Below, piece by piece: positions 1-6,001 of a DNA stretch of 7,324 nucleotides; within the stretch, counting starts at the first letter, position 1, and every line of letters starts with the position of its first letter. The position numbers and the translations under genes are program-made. Source of the stretch: an uncultured Porphyromonadaceae bacterium (GTDB taxonomy: Bacteria > Bacteroidota > Bacteroidia > Bacteroidales > Muribaculaceae). The DNA is taken from NCBI GenBank assembly GCA_900554265.1, contig USGZ01000078.1:1-7324 (forward strand), given 5' to 3'. The notes under the pieces are model-generated. The model worked only from the letters and a program-made list of their open reading frames with translations, ran no database searches and was not told where the DNA came from.

Positions 1-1105
1 CGGCGCTGAACACGGCCAGGCGGAACTGCTCACGGGTCACGGCCTGCGAACATGAGAAGGTGAATAGTATGCCGCCGGGTGCAATCTTGCTCAGCGCGCG
101 GGCATTGAGGCGTCGGTAGCCCTGAAGGGCGTTGCGCAGGGCGCTACGGTGCTTGGCGAAGGCCGGCGGATCGAGGACGATGAGGTCGTAGGCGCCGTCG
201 GGCATCTCGTCCAGGAACTTGAACGCGTCGACGGCATGGCTTTTGTGGACCGAACAGCCGGGAAAATTCAGATCTACGTTTGCGTCCGTCAGCGAGATGG
301 CCTTGGCCGACGAATCGACGCTGACAACCTCAGTGGCGCCTCCGTCGAGAGCATAGACCGAGAAGCCTCCGGTATAGCAGAAGGTATTGAGCACGCGCCG
401 GCCGCGGCTGTAGCGGCGCAGGAGCGCGCGGTTGTCGCGCTGGTCGACGAAGAATCCCGTCTTCTGGCCACGCAGCCAGTCGACGTGGAAGGTCAGGCCG
501 TTCTCGAGGGCCGTGTCGCCGTCGTAGGCGCCGAGGATGTAGTCGTTCTGCGGGTCGAGGTGGGCCTTGTAGGGGAGGGTAGTCTCGGATTTATAATAGA
601 CGTTGCGTATGCCGGCGCCGGGGAGGGCGGTCAGGGCGCGGGCGATGCTGTCGCGCACGAAGTGCATGCCCGGCGAATGGGCCTGGACGACGGCGGTATG
701 GCCGTAGACGTCGACCACGAGGCCGGGCAGGAAATCGCCCTCGCCGTGGACCAGGCGGAAAGCCGTCGTATTCTCCGAGGGCAGACCGAGGGCCTGCCGC
801 ATGCGATAGGCGTCGGCGATACGAGAGGCGAAGAAGGCCTCGTCGATTTTTTCCTCAGGGTCGAACGAAAGCATGCGCACCGCGATGCTGCCGATCTGGA
901 AATGGCCCGTGCCGACGGTACGGCCGTCGGCGGCGACGATGCTAACCAAGTCGCCCTCCTCGATGCCGTCGCCCCCCTGGGGCATATGGACCAGGGCGCC
1001 GGAAAATACCCAGGGATGGAAGCGGTCGAGGGATTCTTCCTTGCCGCGGCGCAGCCTAAGTACAGGGAGGCCTGCGGAGTTTTTCTCTATCATGCCGGTT
1101 TTCAT
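1..1105 (-). CDS. rlmI: RlmI-like class I SAM-dependent 23S rRNA methyltransferase (3' end outside window)
   Basis: This gene probably methylates a cytosine of 23S rRNA (m5C) using S-adenosylmethionine in the cytoplasm. 368 residues are visible; the C-terminus is cut by the window edge, and E. coli RlmI has about 396. Residues 14-80 look like the N-terminal PUA RNA-binding domain (HPWVFSGAL at 30-38). Then come the family signature GQKTGFFVDQRDNR (213-226), the SAM-binding motif VLNTFCYTGGFSVYAL (238-253), the acidic end of the next strand (VDSS, 263-266), motif IV DLIVLDPPAFAK (307-318) and SCSQ (351-354). The ATG at 1105-1103 overlaps the rseP stop as ATGA, which implies translational coupling and the last visible place in the dxr-rseP operon. 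An alternative ATG lies 12 nt downstream (1093-1091). The family call is firm; the exact target nucleotide, and therefore the symbol, is inferred by homology. Confidence 0.88.
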   Translation of the reverse strand, partial: MKTGMIEKNSAGLPVLRLRRGKEESLDRFHPWVFSGALVHMPQGGDGIEEGDLVSIVAADGRTVGTGHFQIGSIAVRMLSFDPEEKIDEAFFASRIADAYRMRQALGLPSENTTAFRLVHGEGDFLPGLVVDVYGHTAVVQAHSPGMHFVRDSIARALTALPGAGIRNVYYKSETTLPYKAHLDPQNDYILGAYDGDTALENGLTFHVDWLRGQKTGFFVDQRDNRALLRRYSRGRRVLNTFCYTGGFSVYALDGGATEVVSVDSSAKAISLTDANVDLNFPGCSVHKSHAVDAFKFLDEMPDGAYDLIVLDPPAFAKHRSALRNALQGYRRLNARALSKIAPGGILFTFSCSQAVTREQFRLAVFSA

Positions 1106-2544
1106 TTTATGAGAAGTCGGTAAATGTCGTTGCCGTTGGCATATATGAGCAGCACGAGCAGGAATGCGAAGCCGATGGTGTTTACGATTTCAAGGAAGCG
1201 GTCGGAGGGCTTGCGGCCGGAAATCATCTCGACGAGCAGGAAAAGCGTATATCCGCCGTCGAGGCCGGGGATGGGAATGATGTTCATGAAGGCCAGAATC
1301 ACGGACAGGAAAGCCGTAATCTGCCAGAAGGAATACCAGTTCCACGTCGAGGGAAATAGGTCGCCGAGGGTTCCGAAGCCGCCGAGGCTCTGCGCGCCTT
1401 CCTTTGTGAAGATGAGCTTCATGCTCTGCACGTAGGTGACGAGCCGGTCCGTGCCCAGCTCCCAGCCGCGGGGAATGCTGCCGAGGAAGCTGTAGCTGAC
1501 GGTGCTGAGCTCGAAGATATCGACCGGCGAGAGCAGCTGTATGCCGATTTTGCCATTGTCGTTGATGGCAACGCTGCGGATGTCGCTGCTGCCGTCGTCG
1601 TGGAGCACGAGCATCTCGGCGCTGCGGCCCTTTCGGCTGTCCAGGGCCGGGAAGAACTCGGTGAGGGTAGGCACGGTGTCGCCGTCGATTTTCAGAATCC
1701 TGTCGCCTGGCTGCAGGCCGGCCTCTTCGGCGCCCTCGCCGTTGACCGTGCGGGCCACCATCGCAGGAATGCGCATGGTCATCGGCTCATAGTCCTTGCC
1801 CTTGGTGGCGATGGTGCGGATAAGTGTCGGCGGAACCACTATGGTGACGGTGTCGCCATCGCGGAGCACGCCGATACGCGAGCCTGGCTGCATCATGTCC
1901 CAGAGGGCGGAGTAGTCGTGCGCGTCGATGGGCGTTCCGTCGAGGGTCATCAGAATGTCGCCGTTGCGGAAACCGGCTTCCTGTAGTTCGGGAGCGAAGT
2001 CCATGCCCTCGGTCATTGCCTGGAAGGGTATGACCTTGTCGCCCCAGTGGAAGGCGATACCGATGTATATGGCCACGGCCAGCAGGAAGTTGAACACCAC
2101 GCCGGCCACCATCACGCACAGGCGTTTCCATGCCGGTTTCGAGCGCAGCTCCCAGTCCTGCGGCTCGGCGGCGAGGTCGTCTTTGCCCTTTGTCTCGTCG
2201 ACCATGCCGGCGATGTCGCAGTAGCCGCCCAGGGGTATCCAGCCCAGGCCGTAGATGGTGTCGCGCCAGGTGGGCTTGCCGTCGGGACGCGGCTTGCGGG
2301 GCTTGTTGACGTGGAACGAGAGCCAGGAGCGCGGAGTGCCGTCCTTTTTGTTCCAGCCGATTACCTCGAGCACGCCGGTCATGGGGTTGTAGCGCAGCAG
2401 CGAGAATTTCGGGTTGAAGAAAAGATAGAAGCGGTTGACCTTCACGCCGAAAATGCGCGCGAAGATGTAGTGGCCGAATTCATGGACGGTCACCAGGATG
2501 ACCAGGGCCAGTATTAGCTGAAGTGCTTTTACGAGAATGTCCAA
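1102..2544 (-). CDS. rseP: RseP site-2 intramembrane zinc metalloprotease
   Basis: This is an inner-membrane zinc protease of the S2P family. In E. coli RseP cuts anti-sigma factor RseA and leftover signal peptides; the substrate in Bacteroidota is not evident from this sequence. The zinc motif HEFGH is at residues 21-25 inside the first hydrophobic segment. GGYCDIAGM (106-114) follows, then a second membrane segment near 142-166. Two PDZ-like regions follow: AGFRNGDILMTLDG (190-203) and AGLQPGDRILKIDG (275-288). The third metal ligand is Asp429 in NIIPIPGLDGG (421-431), and a last membrane segment spans about 452-470. At 480 residues it is close to family length and looks intact. The start is TTG at 2544-2542: the frame upstream is closed by TGA at 2583-2581 with no ATG or GTG between, and the first internal Met (residue 55) lies beyond HExxH. 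It begins 11 nt after the dxr stop. Confidence 0.95.
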   Translation of the reverse strand: MDILVKALQLILALVILVTVHEFGHYIFARIFGVKVNRFYLFFNPKFSLLRYNPMTGVLEVIGWNKKDGTPRSWLSFHVNKPRKPRPDGKPTWRDTIYGLGWIPLGGYCDIAGMVDETKGKDDLAAEPQDWELRSKPAWKRLCVMVAGVVFNFLLAVAIYIGIAFHWGDKVIPFQAMTEGMDFAPELQEAGFRNGDILMTLDGTPIDAHDYSALWDMMQPGSRIGVLRDGDTVTIVVPPTLIRTIATKGKDYEPMTMRIPAMVARTVNGEGAEEAGLQPGDRILKIDGDTVPTLTEFFPALDSRKGRSAEMLVLHDDGSSDIRSVAINDNGKIGIQLLSPVDIFELSTVSYSFLGSIPRGWELGTDRLVTYVQSMKLIFTKEGAQSLGGFGTLGDLFPSTWNWYSFWQITAFLSVILAFMNIIPIPGLDGGYTLFLLVEMISGRKPSDRFLEIVNTIGFAFLLVLLIYANGNDIYRLLIK

Positions 2545-2555
2545 GGGTGTAGGGT

Positions 2556-3746
2556 CTATTTGTTGATAGCTTGAATGAATTCAGAAGCCACGGCGCGGGC
2601 GGCTTCATTGCTGGCCACGTAGTCCTCGTAGGAGGGAATGGCCACGAAGGGCGTGCGGGCAAGGGCGTGCTCTATGGTCGCCGGGATGTCGTAGAAGCCG
2701 ATGCGGTCGTGCAGATAGGCGGCCACGGCGATTTCGTTGGCGGCGTTGATTATGCAGGCGGTGTTGCCGCGGCGCTCCATTGCCAGATGAGCCAGGGCGA
2801 AGCAGGGGAAGCGTCCGGCGTCCGGAGCCTCGAAGGTCAGCTGGCCGGCCTTGAGCAGGTCCAGGAAATCGGCGCTGCCCGGCAGACGGGTGTGCTCGCC
2901 CATGGCGTAGGCGATGGGCAGGTGCATGTCCGGCACTCCGAGCTGGGCCTTTATGGCGCCGTCGGCGAACTCGACCATGCTGTGGACGATGCTCTGCGGA
3001 TGGACAATGGCCTCCACGCGCGCGGGCTCGATATGGAAAAGATGATGCGCCTCGATAAGCTCGAAGGCCTTGTTCATCATCGTGGCGGAGTCGATGGTGA
3101 TTTTCGCACCCATACTCCAGTTGGGATGACGCAGTGCGTCGGAGGCCTTGGCCTTCTCGATGCGCGCTTTCTCCCAGGTGCGGAAAGGTCCGCCGGAGGC
3201 CGTGACTATCAGGCGCCGCACGCTTGCCGGATTCTCTCCGGCGAGGCACTGCGCGATTGCCGAGTGCTCCGAATCGACGGGATAGATTTTCGAGGCCGAT
3301 TGGCTGAGCAGAGCGTTGATGAGGTCGCCGGCCACGACGAGTGTCTCCTTGTTGGCCAGGGCGATGTCCTTGCCGGCCTTGATGGCGCGGACGGTGGGCT
3401 CAAGACCGCTGTAGCCGACGGTGGCCGTAAGGACCATGTCGATGTCGTCGGCCACGACGCAGTCGGCCAGGGCCTCCGGCCCGGCGGCACATTCCACGCC
3501 CGTTCCGGCGAGGCTTTCGCGCAGCTTAGGCAGCAGCCCGGCGTCGGCAATCACGGCCAGGCGGGGACGGAACTCGCGGGCGAGGGCCACAAGCTCGTCG
3601 ACGCGGCGCCCTGCGGCGAGCACCACCGCACGGTAACGCTCCGGATGCGAGCGGATTATGTCCAGGGCCTGGCTCCCTATCGAGCCGGTGGCGCCAAGCA
3701 CGGCGATGCCCTTGACGGTGTTATTATGATTGGTTGAAGCTTCCAT
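2556..3746 (-). CDS. dxr: 1-deoxy-D-xylulose 5-phosphate reductoisomerase (DXR/IspC)
   Basis: DXR converts 1-deoxy-D-xylulose 5-phosphate to 2-C-methyl-D-erythritol 4-phosphate with NADPH and a divalent metal. It is the committed step of the MEP isoprenoid pathway, is cytoplasmic, and is the target of fosmidomycin. The NADPH loop GATGSIG is at residues 18-24. LANKETLVVAG (130-140) and the metal ligands Asp158 and Glu160 in PVDSEHSAI (156-164) follow. Next are the flexible-loop region HPNWSMGAK (207-215), with the Trp210 that closes over the substrate, then NKAFE (225-229) with Glu229 as third ligand, and HPQSIVHSMVEF (249-260). Residue assignments come from alignment by eye to E. coli DXR, with offsets of about two at the C-terminal sites. 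The length of 396 is typical and nothing is missing. It heads the operon dxr-rseP-rlmI, which fits a shared envelope and isoprenoid housekeeping role. The start is ATG, with a promoter about 40 nt upstream. Confidence 0.97.
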   Translation of the reverse strand: MEASTNHNNTVKGIAVLGATGSIGSQALDIIRSHPERYRAVVLAAGRRVDELVALAREFRPRLAVIADAGLLPKLRESLAGTGVECAAGPEALADCVVADDIDMVLTATVGYSGLEPTVRAIKAGKDIALANKETLVVAGDLINALLSQSASKIYPVDSEHSAIAQCLAGENPASVRRLIVTASGGPFRTWEKARIEKAKASDALRHPNWSMGAKITIDSATMMNKAFELIEAHHLFHIEPARVEAIVHPQSIVHSMVEFADGAIKAQLGVPDMHLPIAYAMGEHTRLPGSADFLDLLKAGQLTFEAPDAGRFPCFALAHLAMERRGNTACIINAANEIAVAAYLHDRIGFYDIPATIEHALARTPFVAIPSYEDYVASNEAARAVASEFIQAINK

Positions 3747-3785
3747 GTGAAAATCGGTTCAGGGCCGCAACCCCGTATCCATCTG

Positions 3786-3793
3786 CAAAGTTA
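3786..3793 (-). promoter_or_regulatory. dxr operon promoter, -7 box TAACTTTG
   Basis: The minus strand reads TAACTTTG here, a perfect match to the Bacteroidota -7 consensus TAnnTTTG. It ends 39 nt before the dxr ATG and would give a leader of roughly 30-35 nt. The -33 region is only a T-rich run (GTTTTT, 16-21 nt upstream) rather than a clean TTTG. The box lies inside the left 19-bp direct repeat except for its final G, so the upstream half of the promoter comes from the accessory island. Position is inferred from sequence only. Confidence 0.6.
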
Positions 3794-3805
3794 CGAAAAA
3801 ATCTC
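3787..3805. repeat. Left copy of 19-bp direct repeat (attL-like)
   Basis: The plus-strand sequence AAAGTTACGAAAAAATCTC matches 6653-6671 exactly; the bases on either side differ (C and T here, T and G on the right). On the minus strand it reads as a remnant of the hydrolase 3' end (codons Glu-Ile-Phe-Ser-stop) followed by CTTT. CAAAGTT at 3786-3792 and AACTTTG at 3812-3818 also form an inverted pair around most of this copy; the right copy lacks the second arm. Confidence 0.7.
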
Positions 3806-3863
3806 TGGAAAAACTTTGATAGCGGAAGAAATGAAAAGACTATGTAAAATCAGTACATATGTG

Positions 3864-3917
3864 TTTTTCCTGTTTACCTATTTCCAATTTTTTGACAGGA
3901 GAACGGGAGAACAGGAG
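3864..3917. repeat. Left copy of 54-bp CAGGAG-rich repeat flanking the abiE operon
   Basis: It aligns without gaps to 5784-5837 in the same orientation, with about 43 of 54 positions identical. The strongest part is TTGAC followed by an imperfectly matched triplet and then AGAACGGGAGAACAGGAG (3892-3917, 24 of 26 identical). The first 33 bases (TTTTTCCTG...TTGAC) are more diverged. It lies downstream of abiEii. Confidence 0.65.
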
Positions 3918-3962
3918 CATTGCCAGCGAAAGAAGCTGCTGGGTACCTCCCGTTTCTCCTGT
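3895..3962. repeat. Imperfect long hairpin downstream of abiEii
   Basis: ACAGGAGAACGGGAG (3895-3909) pairs with CTCCCGTTTCTCCTGT (3947-3962) with a single bulged base. Inside the loop, CCAGC and GCTGG can form a second small stem. On the minus strand this lies just after the abiEii stop, so it could end or stabilise the transcript. It has no following T-run, so it is not a standard intrinsic terminator. Confidence 0.55.
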
Positions 3963-3985
3963 ACCCTTGTCCAAGAGTTATTGAC
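3953..3985. repeat. Third half-copy of the repeat, overlapping the abiEii stop codon
   Basis: The 33 bases from TTTCTCCTGT to TTATTGAC match 5784-5816 at 27 of 33 positions without gaps. The GAACGGGAG half does not follow. TTATTGAC holds the abiEii stop (TAA on the minus strand), so the last two codons and the stop of the toxin gene lie in repeat sequence. Confidence 0.55.
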
Positions 3986-4949
3986 ACGACAGCTTTTGTA
4001 AAGTATGTACGACTGCCGGGTGTTCGCGTAGTCGGGTTGCCGTTACCTTATCAAACAGGAGTTCAGGGCAGAATTCGCCATGGAAGAACCGATTTAGAAA
4101 ATCTTTTTCAGATTCTTCAAGTGACATCAGGGATTTCAGGTAGTTTACTGCGACATCAAACAGTCGGTCTTTATCGAAATGCCCTGACTTTGTGTGAAGC
4201 ATCGGGAGAAGCTGTGTTTTCAAAGCCTGAAAAGGCATATTGCGGATAGCAGTCAAATCGGCGTTGAGTAATTCCTGCCTATCGGCATTTCCTAATACGG
4301 AGTAAAAAACAACGCACTTCCGCAATGCATTTCTTTCATTCACCTCCGACAGAAGTCCTGATTGCGCAAGAGTATAAACATCAAATATATCCCGGGGTTT
4401 ACATCTCTCGTACAAAGCCTTTATCTTGCAGGCAAAGAGCTCGATGGGGTTAAGGTGTGCAACGCGGATAATTCTGTCTTCCACACCGAACGGCATTTGT
4501 ATTTCGCTGAAAACCGCCGGGTAGACATGGCACCGCGAGTGGTAATTTATGTCGAGCTTTATTTTGTCGACGGAGCCGGTCGTAGTTGTATATATCAATG
4601 ATTTTGAGTCAAGAATAACGCTACTTCTGTCGCTGATTCTGTAGCCCATTTCTTCAGAATAGGCGGCAAGCGCTCTGTTGATTCTGTCTCGCTCGGCGTC
4701 GGTCGCTTCTTTAGTCAGGTTATGTGCAAAATCCAGGTCGAGGTCTACGCTTAGTCTTGGAAGTTTCTCGAAAGCTATCAGATTGATGGCCGTTCCTCCC
4801 TTCAGGAGAAGCTTTCCGGCAAAGTCATCGAGTCTGTTCAGGTCCTCGAGGATAAGGCATAGGCGAATGACCTTCTCGACATTGGTAGCCGTGTAGGAAT
4901 TCTTGGAGGCTATGTGCCGGATTTGTTGTTTGGTGCAATCAAATTTCAT
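3978..4949 (-). CDS. abiEii: AbiEii-type nucleotidyltransferase toxin
   Basis: This is the toxin of an AbiE type IV toxin-antitoxin pair, a cytoplasmic DNA polymerase beta-like nucleotidyltransferase. AbiEii proteins bind GTP and cause bacteriostasis or abortive infection; related MenT toxins add nucleotides to tRNA. The family motifs are present in order: LLLKGGTA (47-54), then SVDLDLDF (67-74) with the metal-binding pair Asp69/Asp71, then KIKLDINY (129-136) with a likely third Asp133, then KIKALYERCKPRDIFDVY (175-192) with Lys177, Arg186, Asp187 and Asp190. The length of 323 is typical and the catalytic core looks intact, so the toxin is probably active. It overlaps abiEi by 11 nt, so translation is probably coupled and the antitoxin is made first. 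GC is about 43-52%, well below the dxr side. The stop codon lies in a copy of the flanking repeat. Confidence 0.93.
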   Translation of the reverse strand: MKFDCTKQQIRHIASKNSYTATNVEKVIRLCLILEDLNRLDDFAGKLLLKGGTAINLIAFEKLPRLSVDLDLDFAHNLTKEATDAERDRINRALAAYSEEMGYRISDRSSVILDSKSLIYTTTTGSVDKIKLDINYHSRCHVYPAVFSEIQMPFGVEDRIIRVAHLNPIELFACKIKALYERCKPRDIFDVYTLAQSGLLSEVNERNALRKCVVFYSVLGNADRQELLNADLTAIRNMPFQALKTQLLPMLHTKSGHFDKDRLFDVAVNYLKSLMSLEESEKDFLNRFFHGEFCPELLFDKVTATRLREHPAVVHTLQKLSCQ

Positions 4950-5682
4950 GGCCTTTTATCTGGACTTGCAGATTGTCGGGAATGCATAGGTTCCAGTCTT
5001 TGTTGAAACTGTTGCAAAAGTACGGATTTATCAGGTAACTCTGGTTATTTCCCATAGCCTTCCTACACTTCAGAAAAAAATCGTCCGACAGCCGGAGCCT
5101 ACCGTTAAACCGGGAAAAGAGAAATCCGGCTCGCTGCCAAAGGCTCTTGTTGCCATACAACTCCAGGCAATTCAGTATTTCAGACTCATTGACCTTATCC
5201 GTCGGACATTCAGCCAGCGCGTACAGGAGTTCTTCCAGGCCGCCGGCAAGGCTGATGTTATAGATGCAGTCGACAAGAGTTCGTGACACAGACGTAACCC
5301 TGACGGCATACCTGGATTCATCAATTATTTCTTCTATACAACCAAGGAACTTGAGTTTCCTATAAGAATAAGCCTCCCCGCGGTATTCAAATTGGCGGAA
5401 AGCCTGAGGTGAGTGAATGTATAGTTCGTTGAACTCCTGAGTCTGAAGCAGGTAATATTCCAGGGCTGAATGATAAACGAGAATACCGTCCTGCACGGCA
5501 TTACAGCCTATAATGAATTTGTTGTCCAGATTCGCAGGCATATATACTCCGCGGCGGACCAGCTCCAGCTGCTTTCTTTTTTTCCCCTGGCGTAGACGTG
5601 ACCACATCACCGATTCCCTGACGGGAGTCGGTCGGGCGTTGATATAGGAATCCGCCAATCGGTATGTAGTCGCAATATCCAT
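4939..5682 (-). CDS. abiEi: AbiEi-type antitoxin and autorepressor
   Basis: In this family AbiEi neutralises AbiEii without known stable binding and represses its own promoter. Residues 1-50 form a plausible winged-helix DNA-binding domain with the typical wing LVRRGVYMP (41-49). The antitoxin region has VYHSALEYY (69-77) and the characteristic RVTSVSRTLVDCI (128-140). LWQRAGFLFSRF (182-193) resembles the C-terminal part of the family. The length of 247 is within the usual range. The ATG at 5682-5680 directly abuts one arm of a 12-bp inverted repeat around the promoter, giving a leader of only about 12 nt. It is followed by abiEii with an 11-nt overlap. The assignment rests on these motifs plus the partner gene; the N-terminal domain is recognised only by pattern. 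Confidence 0.88.
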   Translation of the reverse strand: MDIATTYRLADSYINARPTPVRESVMWSRLRQGKKRKQLELVRRGVYMPANLDNKFIIGCNAVQDGILVYHSALEYYLLQTQEFNELYIHSPQAFRQFEYRGEAYSYRKLKFLGCIEEIIDESRYAVRVTSVSRTLVDCIYNISLAGGLEELLYALAECPTDKVNESEILNCLELYGNKSLWQRAGFLFSRFNGRLRLSDDFFLKCRKAMGNNQSYLINPYFCNSFNKDWNLCIPDNLQVQIKGHEI

Positions 5683-5744
5683 TTACTTAGAATAACGCGC
5701 AAAGTTAGTAAAAAGTTTTATCTTTGCAAATAATTCTAAGTAAA
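5682..5744 (-). promoter_or_regulatory. Inverted-repeat operator around the abiE promoter
   Basis: TTTACTTAGAAT (5682-5693) and its exact reverse complement ATTCTAAGTAAA (5733-5744) lie about 51 bp apart centre to centre, with both promoter boxes between them. Extending each arm by two bases adds one mismatch and one match. AbiEi proteins studied elsewhere bind inverted repeats in their own promoters, so this is the likely AbiEi operator. One arm reaches into the start codon. Confidence 0.7.
5700..5730 (-). promoter_or_regulatory. abiE operon promoter (TTTG, 19 bp, TAACTTTG)
   Basis: On the minus strand TTTG (5730-5727) is followed by 19 bp and then TAACTTTG (5707-5700), an excellent match to the Bacteroidota -33/-7 promoter. 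Transcription should start near 5694, about 12 nt before the abiEi ATG. This is the best promoter in the window. Confidence 0.75.
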
Positions 5745-5765
5745 ATACACTTTAGTCGCCTTCTA

Positions 5766-5800
5766 TTTCTCCTGTTTCTCCTGTTTCTCCTGTTCTCCTG
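5766..5800. repeat. Short tandem repeat of TTTCTCCTG
   Basis: Three perfect 9-bp units TTTCTCCTG (5766-5774, 5775-5783, 5784-5792) are followed by an 8-bp unit TTCTCCTG (5793-5800). The array lies upstream of the abiE promoter and merges into the 54-bp repeat. Unit number could vary by slippage. Confidence 0.85.
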
Positions 5801-5837
5801 TCCCAAACTTATTGACCGAAGAACGGGAGAACAGGAG
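5784..5837. repeat. Right copy of 54-bp CAGGAG-rich repeat, with 12-bp perfect hairpin arms
   Basis: It is the counterpart of 3864-3917 in direct orientation, 1920 bp away, on the promoter side of abiE. CTCCTGTTCTCC (5787-5798) is perfectly complementary to GGAGAACAGGAG (5826-5837) across a 27-nt loop. A further CTCCTG at 5855-5860 could pair with CAGGAG at 5832-5837 instead. Confidence 0.65.
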
Positions 5838-6001
5838 TGGTGCTAACAAGGATTCTCCTGATTCAACAGCGCATCAGCAGTAGGCGTAACTATTCATCGG
5901 ACAAGTTGAAAAACACTTTGGAGATAAAAGTACAGCCATAAGAGAAGATATGTCGTTTTATTAATGAAAGAGCCGCGGTTTTGAAACCGAAGAGATAATT
6001 A
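5838..6001. other. Gene-free remainder of the 319-bp gap between abiEi and the orphan gene
   Basis: I see no convincing gene, RNA gene or promoter here. It holds a small perfect palindrome CGGTTTTGAAACCG (5976-5989), 13 nt past the stop of the orphan gene. That could be a weak transcript end, but no T-run follows it on the minus strand. The remaining sequence has no recognisable structure apart from a short plus-strand frame judged too weak to call. Confidence 0.5.

Noticed and set aside
149..1123. Long plus-strand open frame of 324 codons opposite the methyltransferase
   Set aside because: It is a shadow of the GC-rich RlmI-like gene, which carries all the family motifs on the minus strand; the same applies to the long plus-strand frame opposite dxr (2571-3737).
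3831..4001. Plus-strand frame starting MKRLCKIS, 56 codons, with a hydrophobic stretch and a near -7 box AAACTTTG upstream
   Set aside because: Its second half is entirely CAGGAG-type repeat sequence and it overlaps the abiEii 3' end; nothing in the translation looks like a conserved protein.
5766..5837. CRISPR-like array from repeated CTCCTG units
   Set aside because: Units are 8-9 bp and contiguous, with no spacers and no cas genes.
5890..5964. Short plus-strand frame reading LFIGQVEKHFGDKSTAI... that looks somewhat protein-like
   Set aside because: Only 24 codons after an in-frame stop, with no start and no supporting sequence upstream; it could be the tail of a decayed gene, but this cannot be shown from the window.
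5976..5989. Palindrome CGGTTTTGAAACCG as an intrinsic terminator or tRNA T-arm remnant
   Set aside because: No T-run follows it on the minus strand, and the surrounding sequence lacks the rest of a tRNA.
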